Source of the DNA: Leuctra nigra
Lineage: Eukaryota; Arthropoda; Insecta; Plecoptera; Leuctridae
Length of the DNA stretch: 64,000 nt
Assembly: GCA_934045905.1 (NCBI GenBank)
Contig: OW203773.1
Span: forward strand, 22,927,246-22,991,245
Direction: 5' to 3'
A program made the translations under genes and the position numbers. How positions within the stretch are numbered: position 1 is the first letter of the stretch; each line of letters begins with the position of its first letter. The notes below the pieces were generated by a model. That model was not told the DNA's origin. It searched no databases and worked only from the letters and a program-made list of their open reading frames with translations. Below, in pieces: positions 38,601-50,600 of the stretch.

Positions 38601-41600
38601 CAAATACTAGCGGCTTCACTACTGTTGGTTTCTTCTTTTGGTAAGTAACTGTTAAAAATAACTGATACACTGTAAAGCATAACATAATAATGAAAATCTG
38701 ATAAAGAAGTAGTTATTTTATATAGATTGTTTTATATCAAGTTAAAATTACGGCTGAATTGATGTTTTCTGTATTTACGGAGTCTCGAATGGAGGTGTTG
38801 CAATACCGGTGCTCGCTTATCAACGCGTTACACAGAGCGTTTTCCTAGTATTCCTAGATGATAAATAAAGATTTTGTTATATGGTGAAGACATTTTTTCC
38901 ATACGATTTTGAAAACGAAATCAGTGGACGTGAAATTTTATTATGATACATTAAAATATACCATCTCAGGTTTGTTGCTTGGTAAATTTTGTAAATTTTG
39001 TATTTTTTTTTTTTAGTTATTAGCAGGTAAATTACTTGGATGAGATTTAAAATTGCAGATTCTTTTTCTCGCTATAAAGAAGCCTTTATTTATTAAAAAA
39101 TTCAAGTTAAACAAAAGTTCGTTGGCTATGGAACGAGTAGTTTTTAGTGGTTTATGTTTAAAAAATGAGATTATTTAGCAAGATACACAAATAAAAAGGG
39201 CTTCTAATATATACAATCAGACTGATCATGTGACAATGGTCATTTCTTTATGGAACAAATTATCTTACTCGATTTACCAACTTTTGTCCGGCGCTAGTGC
39301 CATCCTCACTTTTGCTTCTGTATCTGTATCTTTTCAGTGACCAGCGACCATGGGAATACGACCAACGAACCAGTGAGGACTGTTACAAAACCAGAGGGGA
39401 TGACCACTATACCAGAGGGGATGACCACAATACCAAATGGAACGATCACAATACCAGAAGGGACGACTAACAACACATCAGAAGATAATGAGAAACAATT
39501 CAAAAAGTTGAAACGCAAAGTACTTAAATTTTATTGTGGTATAGATGGTTCAAAATGCCTTTGAAACGGTTTCTACTACCATTTAGCATCAAATAGCATC
39601 GAACTTCTTACTGAGTACTTTGTCTAGAAGCCAATTACAATATTATTTATTATGATAAAATAAAAATAAATGTTTTAATGAACATAGAGTTTATGTGAAT
39701 GCTGGTTTCAGACTTTTTATTATTAATTTATTTCCTCCATCAATTGATAATAAAATAAAAGTGTATGATAATATCTCTGGAGTCTTTGCTGACCGTTCTG
39801 TAACCAGGAATAAAACACTTCGTGTATAAACAAGGCAGCCAAGTCTGTTCCACAAAAGAAAGTATTAATCAATCTAAAAATTAAGCCCTGTTAGGTAGTA
39901 ATATCAAAAAATTGGCCAAGCCAAAACTTTATTTTAAAATTAAATTAAAAATTGATGCATCGCACATATTATAAAAAATATAGTAGTAAAGGCCAGAAAC
40001 CACATATACATATATATAGGTGTACACTTAGCCAAACAAAACTTGAACGTTCAATGAAGATTTATGAAGATTTATGTAATTTGACCGCCAGAGGTCACCA
40101 CTGACCCCAGGGGCAAAATCTCGGATAATATCATAGGCAAATCTTTTTTAAATGTCCTAAGGACCCCACCAATGGACTGCCACCTTGACGCGGTGGTGGG
40201 GCTTAAGGGACCGGCTCGCATAGCGAGTTGGTCCCAACCAAGTGCAGTCCAGGGTCGGCCTAGTCCCATGCCCTTCCTTGAATTTGCGGTCCCCTCGGGC
40301 CGGCCTCCCCCCTCGAGATGGTGATCCCCCTGAAATCGAGTCCCACCGGCCCGAAGCCTCCCCCTCCCCCCGGTCCGTCCCCATTCCGGCCTGGCCTTCC
40401 CACCAGTTCTGGACTCCCCCGGATCGGGCCCGCTAGGTCGACCCCTCCCCATGTCCTCCAATTATGTTCAACAAAGTTAAATATAAAATTAATGTGCGCA
40501 ATATAACCTCGTCGTTGACGCGCCGTTAAACCAAACTACTCTAATCTAATCTGTCCTAAGGAACATCTCTACCAAATTTTATACTTGTATCACAAAATGC
40601 TCAATTCCACCCAAATATTGACCTTAAGGCCCATGCACAATTGACATAACCCGCAGCCGCAACCCGTAACCCGCAGCCGCAACACGCAACCCGTATCACT
40701 ATCAGTGCACAATTGACATAACCAAGACGTTACGGACCAAAGAAACCAAAGCATATAGAGTGAAAAAATATGACGCACACATCACGGCATCATTGTTCGC
40801 AAGGCACGGCTTCCTCTTCGTCAGACATAAATAAACAAGAAAAGAACGAAAAATCTAGGAAAAAAAAATGACAACACAGTTTTGGCGACTGGGTTAGGTT
40901 ATGCTGTTGTAAGTAGATGGTAGTTTGACTTTTTGATTTTAACGTGTGATATTTGTCTATTTCCGTTTCCGGTTTTGTTATCTCATTCTGATTGGCTGCC
41001 CGTCAGAATGTGGGCGTGGCCTGACGTAGCTTACGTAAAATTGTTGAATCTTGGTCAAGTCTTGCGGGCTACGGGCTACGGCTGCGGGTTGCGTGTTGCG
41101 GGTATGTCGATTGTGCGCGGGTGCATTGGTATGCATTGTTTCAACTTTTCACGCAGTTGCGCTTACGGGTTGCGGCTGCGGGTTATGTCAATTGTGGATG
41201 GGCCTTTAGCCGTTCTACATACATAAGTTCTAGATGTTGCATGTATCTGTGCTCGCTCACCAACGCGCTACACTGAGCGTTTTCCTAGTGATTAAGAACG
41301 TGTGTATTTTACATTATTATACAAATCCCATTCCATATGAATACGTCATACATAAAATCATACATTTTATGCTTATCTTTATGACATGTTTTTTTATTCG
41401 TTTTAGATTCCATTTCTGAGGGAAGTGTTGAGGTAAGTACATACTGCGAAGTATTTTATATAAATCGACAAAATATTAACTGCCAATCATATTTAAGAAA
41501 TCCAGTTTAACTCAAACTAAATATGAGAGTATATGTTCTTTTAATTATTTTTGAAAAGGAATACAATTTTCAAGGAACAAATTCAGGCAGTAACGCTTTA

Positions 41601-44600
41601 GTATTTGCACTTCTGGGTTTGAGCTAATAATTACTGAGATTTTGCTTTATCAATGCAGTGATTCTATGCTAACAGGCCACAGCCGCCTCCTCCCCACCGT
41701 CCATTCTTCCGTTTTCTTCATTATTGTCTTCCAATCATCATCATAATCTTTCATCCGTCGCCATTAGCCTCGCTGCAGAACAGTGCGACGAAAATAGCAT
41801 TAAAATAAAGTAGGTATATTGAAATATATTCCTACTTCAGAAAGAAGGTCGCAAAGACATTTTCTCGATTTAGTGTTGTAAACTGCTTATCTGACCTAAT
41901 AAAACTTTATGAATTGTTATTTGACTGATGTAAACAAAGTCAGTTATATTGAAGTATTCTCTTACACAATGACTCATGTCACCATTACAAATATGATTGG
42001 ATAAAGACAGAATTATTGAATCATTAGATTCAATTAGATTCAATTAGATTAAATTAGATTCATTAGATTAGAATCATTGAAATGGACTTGCGCCCTTCTA
42101 CCTTTGGTGTACATAATTAAATTTGATTATGCATGTTAAAGATAGAATACTAGAACTTCTATTCAATCTATTATATAATAATGGGGGGGGGGGGAGCAGG
42201 TTTTGATACTACGCCAAAGGTACATATTATAAGACCCAATTTAGAATTTTTGAGATCATACCATACACATTGCAACAGCGTTGTGCTTAAATAATTTCAA
42301 GTTAAAAATAATTATTTTCCTAGTACACGAATTAATTTCAAATTTCAAATTTAAGTTTGATGAGCTATTCATATCAAAATATTTTTTTTCTGTCTTTTCA
42401 GCATCATGTTTTATGAAAAATAGCGTTCCCTAGATATGACTTCTTTCAAATTACAAGCGGCTGTACTGCTGTTGGCTGTTTGTGTTGGCAAGTAGATAAT
42501 ATCATTGTAAAAGATTACACAATTGAACGCGGAGTACTAGATATTTTTTATTGATTGATTTGTTAAGAACAGTGCAAGGTAATAAAAAAGAGTTTTTTCA
42601 AAGAATTTAAAATAAGAGTTTGATGAGTCATCTATGCTAGTGTTTTGTTTCAGGATTCCCTAGTTATGTAGGAAAACAGTGCCACAAATCGCTCAAATCA
42701 TAGAGACTCAAATTAATTAATATCACTATTAATTTAAAATTCAAAATTATAGATTTCAGTAATTTATAGGTAACTATATTCATCTCTAGCTGAGTAGTGA
42801 GGTCATTGATTAGTTTTTTAATAGATTTTTTTATTACCTTTTACCAATGTATTTTTTTTAATGAAATAGGTAAGCCTTCGTACCGGTATTGAGAACTGTT
42901 CAAAGATAGCTATTTCATAGTTTGGAATAGTATATTAATTTTATTTTTTCATATACAGACGTTTTGTTTATTGCGTTTAGTGCAATATTTTTAAAAAATG
43001 CATGCACAAAGCGTCTGTAGGACAAAATAAAACTAAGATACCATTCCAAACAATGAAATAACTTACATTGAACAGGTCTGATCGTACAAAGCCTATTTCA
43101 TAAACAATTACATTGGTAGAAAATATTGATAAAAAATCGAATAAAAATCTCTTCAATGTCACGCTCACTATTCAAGAAAATAAGGAACACGACTGTCCTC
43201 TGGTGGGTTCTTCGGTACTAGCCATAAGGGGGATATCAAGGGGGATATTTAAATAAATAAATTATATTCAATTTGCTGTAGTTGTTTGTTATGGCTGAAA
43301 ATTTAAACTTGTAACTACATTTAAATTTAAATTGTTTCTCCTTTTTCACTACCCTATGGAAACACGAACTTCAAAATAAAAAAGTGCATCTAAAAAGTTT
43401 CCTGCCAGAAGTGGCTCCATCACGTATCGCTTATTTGTTCGAATATTTACCCGTTTAAGCGCGTTTAATGTTGCAGGGGCAAACTCTACTGAAAAGACCA
43501 CCAGAAAACCAGCCGTGACCAGCAAACCAATGAATGAAACAGATACCTCAGATGAGGTCAAAGATGAACTCAAAGTCACAAGTGAAGAACAAGATTGGCT
43601 CTACAGTGGGAACAAATTGGATAAAATTGTAGAAGTTCTGGACACTAATAAAGATGGACGGATTGGTATTGATGAAGGTATGAATAACATGAAGATACTG
43701 TTTCACCAGAAGATAGCTACGAAAATACCAGCTAAAGAGCAATTTCAAGTTTTAGACTTGGATAAGAATGGGTTTATTGATGATGGTGAAATCTACGGAG
43801 CCAGAGAAAATATATCGGAGATTTTGGGTGTTAAAATGCACAGAGATGGAAGTAATGTAAAACAAGAAACAAAAAATGTCACAAAGGAGGGAAAAACGGA
43901 CCCTAAAAAGGACCCAAAAGAGGGAAAATTGGATCCCAAGAAGGACCAGAAGCAGGGAAAACCAGAAACCAAAAAGGACCCAAAGGGTAGGAAAAAATTC
44001 AAAGCAATGCCAAAGTGTCCGCCCAACGTTCCGCCGAATGAATGCTTTTAATTCCATTAATTTGCAATCATTTCAAGTAGGTAATGATTTTCCATGTCAA
44101 CTCCTCATGCGTACTTGGTCTTGATTGAATGACTGAAATTGATTGAAAGTATGATTTATATTGAAAAATTTACAAATAAATATTTCTAGCTGAACTTGGA
44201 TTAAATAATTTTTTTATAATGTAAGTAAATGAAAACCTTAACTTTATCAAACAAAATGTAATCTAATTTAGGACCAGTTTTTTCATTACTCTGCTCAATT
44301 GAAACCATTGCAATTTTTTACAAAAACAAATTAAATGTAACTATTAAATACATACTTGTTTTAAATATAGAAAAGTTTTTCTTCTATCTAATAAAAATTT
44401 AAATTAATTTTGTCCACAACTTTGCCTAAAATCGTATCCAAAAATGGCTTTGTAACAAACAGCTAAAACGCTTGTGATTGAAGCCCCACAAATGAAATTT
44501 GACAAATTTCATACATGAAATTTATTATGATTACGAACGTGTCTACTTACTTATTGTTTTTTTCCAACATAACCAGCCCTTTTCCATATACCATCAAATC

Positions 44601-47600
44601 AAATTGAATTCTTTTCATGACAAACATTGATAATACCTACGTTTTTAGATAAATAACAGCACGTTTGATTCCTTTTAGATTCCATTCCTGTTGTAAGTAT
44701 TTAAGTAAGAACATTTCTACTATTTTATTAAAATTGAGTTAATTCCCGCAAGGATCGACCCAAAATGCAGTAAATCCAGTGAAAATCTAACTAAATCAAC
44801 TTTAGGAAAATGAATGTCAGACATGAACTCGTCTAAGAAATAGTTAAACAGTACCACTGCCGATCTCTAGTAGATGTTCTATTGACGTTCTCAAATCAGT
44901 AGAGATTGTTAACGTAACGATATTTTATTGATTCAACAATCCTTTTCTTCGTCTTTTATATCGTGTTACGAGTTACGGAACAGGTTGGCTGAGTGGTAAA
45001 GCTCTGAACTTGTATTCCGGAGGCCCGGGTTCGATTCCCGCGGCCGTCCTTCCTGACTGGGGTTTATTCGTCGTTTTCAATCAGTCGACAGGCAAATGCT
45101 GGGAAGGTACCCTACTAATAGGCCACGACCGCCTCCTTCCCACCTTCCATCCTTACCTACTCTTCACCATCATCTCCCAATCATCATCATCATAATCATT
45201 CATCCGTCGCCATTAGCCTCGCTGCAGAACAGTGCGACGTTAAGCCCATACAAAAAATATATCGTGTTTTACGTATGTCTATGTTCATTTTCAAAACCAA
45301 TTAAATCATTTCGCTAAAAAACATTATTTGGCATTCTATAAATGTGGCATTTAAACTTATATTCTTACTGTTTCGACAGATTAAGGCAATTTTACTACCA
45401 TATTAACATAACACCTCAGATCTTGATGTGAACTTTATGCTGATTAATAAACGTGTCTTGTTAAGAAATATGTTTAAACTATTTCATGTCATCAACATAA
45501 AAAAATCGACATTGAATGCATTTAATGACAATTTTTATGATAATTATAATGAAATGGATTTTTTTTTTACATTTCTGCACTGCAGATTTGTATAGAGGTT
45601 CCATTTGTACTGTAAGTGTCAAGGTAAGTCCACGTTCTACAAAGTATTGTATATCTATAGAGATATAATAACTAAATAATATCTTATAACCGGTCATACT
45701 TTTAGACAAAATACAAAATACAAATACAAAATATAAATTGCCATATTTGTCACGGTTATGAATATCGAAAAAGCAATACTTAGGTGAGATGTATGGAACT
45801 TTTATCTACATTTTCATCGCTTACTGTCATAACTTTGCTTCTACTATGTGATCAGCATTTGTCGGGCACGAAAACGCTACGTCGCTCGTCCGTCGCTCGC
45901 ACGGAGCGTTTTCGTGCCCGACAAATGCCCGACATCAACTATATTTCTATAATCCGAGACGTATTGTGTAGAATACAAGTTTATAAAATAAATAATTTTC
46001 AATGATCAGAATTGATAACAATTCATGGTAGTTGTAAAATTTAGGTAGACGAGCTAATGTATAGCTACTGTACTTACTACTTAATAATCTTTTTTTTTCC
46101 TTTTTGCAGCATCAAATTTAATTAAATTTTCTTAATTAAATATGGCAACCTTCAAATTGTTAGCAGCTACATTGCTGATAACTGTTTGTGTGGGTAAGTA
46201 TTATTGTAAAAGATAACAGATAATGGAAAGCAGTTTAAGTTATAGTTTCAGTTATAGTTGAAGTAGCGGTTTTTATGTAATCGAAAATTTAATATTTTAG
46301 CTGCCCCCAATTACAGCTTAAAATTGGCTCTTTTGAAAGGATGTACAATTTAAAAAATTGCATCCTCAATCTTCATAATGATGATGTAATAAATATGTAT
46401 ACCGAATGGCGCAAAAAATCACCCTGATTGAGAGGTCACTTTATCGAAACTATTATAAATAGGATTCTGAAATGTGTACACATATTAGAAAACAAACCAA
46501 AAAATAATTTGTGGAAGTTTCAAAAACATTACTTTTGTAGGAAAAAAGTAACAGCTGTTCAAACAGCTTGATGATTCGTACAGAATCTGAATGTTTTGAG
46601 GGGACTAGGCAGTAGCAAATTTTCAGAAATTTGAAATAAATTTTTAAAAAATTTAATAAATTTATAAATAATAAATAAATAAATAATTTTATAAATTTAT
46701 AAAATTTTTGAAATAGATTTTTTTTTAAATTTGTTTATTGAATTACTCCAAATTGCATTGAAATTGCAAAATAATTGTAAATGCAGGAAATATTTTTCTG
46801 AATGTACACTAGGCAATACATAAAACGGTATACATACGAAAATTTTTAAAACACTAATAAATAAAAAAAGTTCTCTCAATTTTATCAAAAAAATAAAATA
46901 AAAAAGAAGAACAATTCTAAACAATTCTGTTATGTATTGGCTGCACAGAACTTATTTTTTCAAGGCCCTCGCTAAAGAATTTATAATATAAATACACTTT
47001 TGCAGTTTCCAGTGCCCTCGAAAAGCCGACCAAAAAACCAGGCAATACAATAATAGAATTACCGGATCAATGGTCTGAAATTATGAAAGTTCTGGAAGAG
47101 AAGAAAGAGAAGAAGATTGCTTTGGATGAATTTTTGGAAACAATGAAGAAACTTATGGACCCGAAGCATGCCAAGTTAATCATTACTAATGAGCTACTTG
47201 AAGAATTTGATTTGAATAAAAACGGATTCATTGAAATAGATGAACTTATGAAAGGCAAGGATAAGTTCATTAAGAAGTTGGGTTTGGATAAGCCCCCAAA
47301 AAAGGAAGGAAAACCAGGACCAAAAGATCCTGAAGATATTTTTTTTCAGCCGCCGAAGAAAGGTAAAACAGACTCCCAAAAGTAGGGGTAAATTTGATAT
47401 CTGGACCTAAGATAATTAATATTGTGATTTTCAAGCTTACACTGCTCTGGACAGGTCCGAAATCTTTCTTTTTTTGTATTTTTTTTGTCTGGGGCTTAAC
47501 GTCGCACTGTTCTGCAGCGAGGCTAATGGCGACGGATGAATGATTATGAGGATGATTGGGAGATGATGGTAAAGAGTAGGAAAGGATGGAAGGTGGGAAG

Positions 47601-50600
47601 GAGGCGGTCGTGGCCTATTAGTAGAGTACATTCCTAGCATTTGCCTGTCGACTGAGGGAATACCACGAAAAAACCCCAGTCAGGAAGGACGGCCGCGGGA
47701 ATCGAACCCGGGCCTCCGGAATACAAGTTCAGAGCGTTACCACTCACCCAACCTGTTCCGTGCAAGTCTTTTCTTATAGACAAATTCTTTTGTTATAGAA
47801 ATTTAAACTAAGAGTTGTGTCAAAATTTAGTCAAAAGCTTGCTCTTACCCTGTCTGAAAAGTTACAAAGCATAACTTGAACATTAAATAATTGCGGAAGA
47901 ATCACGGTTTATTAGTTTTTTTAAGTTAATAATTTCTGAATTTCCTGAAAATGATGAAAATGATAAAAAATTTATTAAAATATTATTCTTTAACTCTCAG
48001 CATTTTCTGACAGTTTCTTCGACATCTTAACTTTATGAAAGACCTTTATCTTTATCTCCATTTATTTATCATCATCTTTGTCGAACTTTAAGAAATATCT
48101 GAATTACAAACACCGTGCGAACAAGGGCATTTTGATTTCTCATTTAGACAAATAAATGAAAGATAGATAGATTTTGTTTAGACAATGTTGATACAGTTTG
48201 AGGCTAAAGTATTTGCGTGGGTTCATTTCCTAACAGCTTTTGAAGAAACTTGAATAATATAAATTTTTAAAGAAGACCAGGTTGACTTTAATTTTCAGAA
48301 ATGTTGAGATTATAATTTACTGAATTATTATTTTCTTACATCGCACAGAATTGCATTAAAATCGCTTCACAATTGTGCATACAAGAACAAAATGTCTACC
48401 TATTTCTCAAAATTGGCTGGAACAGAATTGGTATTTTTTCTGCACTCACAACTTGAGAGTTTACCAATTTAATAGAGGCATGTATTTATATTTGAAATAA
48501 AATTGATAATAAATAACCACAAAAATTTTATGAAAATTTATTTAAAAAAATCATTATGAAGAATATTAATTAGATAGTAAAATGTTGAACTTCTTAACTG
48601 CATGTGTAAGCCCATACATCAACCCTACAGAATATTTGCTCTGTTACTGCTCGAACTTTACTTCATTAAAAAAGGCAGAATAGTCATTTCAGGTCCCGTT
48701 AAAGAATTAATAATATAAATAAACTTTTGCAGTTTCCAGTGCCCCTAAGAAGACGACCGAAGATTTTGGCAAAATACTAGTAAGAATAATAGCTAAGGCT
48801 AAGGAAGCTCTGGAAGCGAAGAAAGATAAGAAGATTGCTGTGGATGGAATTATGGCACTAATGAAGAAAGCCATTGATCAGAAGCTTGCCAAGAAAAAGC
48901 AAATTAAAAAGCTGCTTGAAGAATTTGATTTGGATAAAGACGGGTTCATTTCAGAAGAAGAGCTTGCTAAAGGCAAGGACAAGTTCATGGAAAAGTTGGG
49001 CAAAGAGCCACCAAAAAAGGGAGTAACACATGACCCCCATGCTGGCCGTGCAGGAGGTACTGCAGCGTAAACTTAGAAGGTTTTGTAATAAGGTGGGCCC
49101 AACATTTCCCCAGATAAATGTATTTAATGGCAATAACTTGAAATATTCGAAGTGACATCTATCGTGTCCTTGGTAAAAATACTTCGAACTTCTTATTGAG
49201 TCTTCATTCCTTTGCATAATATTAAAAAATTAATAAAAAAAATCCTTAATTGTTCAATTTAAATGCCAATAAATGTTTGATGAATCCTGACTAATGATGT
49301 TAAAATATTATTTTCTGTCCTTAAGGAGGTGCATGAGCGGTTTTGCCTCTTGTTGCAGACACTTTGTTGGATGCGATTGGAGACAAAATGGGTTGATGAA
49401 ATTATTTGAAATTTTAATCACGATTAGATTTTTTTTGAAACTCCTTTATTGAAACTAAAAAATAATACAAATACATAATTAAACAAAGGTAGCTCATCTG
49501 TGGAGGTGATTCAAACAAAAAATGAAAGGCAAACTTAGGGTTATCAATTACTGGTAACATTTAATTTAATTTTTTTTTTATTTAATTTTTTTTTATTTAA
49601 TTTTTTTTTAGTAATAATTAATTGATTTTTGGTGAAAATTTTTCTATTTTCTTGTCTTGCTGGCTGCCGTATGAAATTTTGTTTAAAAAATGTGCCATCT
49701 AAGTTTGTCTTTTACCTAATCATGTTTAAAATTTGAGATCAATTGGTTAACGGGTTTGGTCTCAAGGTTCAATTATTATTCAAGTTGGACATATTCCAAA
49801 GTGGTATGGACGGCGTTTGTGACTTTGGCCTTTAGGGCATAAATTTAACAATTTATTTTTTTAATTTAAAATGTTTCGCGTGGACATACACACAACAATA
49901 TAAATAGGCTTAAACAATTTGAACGAAAATCCAAATTCAAATTATCGTGCATTTTCAATGTAACTTTTTAACTGTTCGAGATATGATAAAAATACTTATT
50001 ATATTCAGCTTCAATTTAAAAGAAAAATAATAAAAATCGGATCAACTGGAGCTGATAATATTGTAACTGCAGTGGCCGCATTGTTCATTGGCCGCCATCT
50101 TAAAAATGCAAGGTCGAATTTAAAGTTTCCTTTTTCAAAAATGTTTTATTTGTGATATTTCTAAGAACTGAAAATTTATCTCAAAATCCATAGTTTAGTT
50201 GCTTAGCTACAATAATTATAATTTTGTTTAATTTTCTTATTTACTAATTCGCAAGTTATTATCATTACTATTTTGATTTTGGTATACTGTAGCTTTTTGT
50301 GTATGCGGACACAGCAGCCATTTTAAGTCGCATCATACCTCTAAGGCGGCCATTCTGGCTATTTTAATGAATATTTGACATTGATTTTTTTTCGATTTCT
50401 TAAATTTTTTTTTCTAAATTCTTCATGAATGAAGCTTTCATTGGACACCAAATTCGATATGTTTACGTTAACCTGTAATTTAACAATGTAATTCATTTGT
50501 TTTTCACTAATTGACCAATCATACATAGCCACCCTGATTTAATTTTGGTAGACTTTTAGTATGTTATACAGTTTTTATTTCTGAATCCAACGACATAAAA

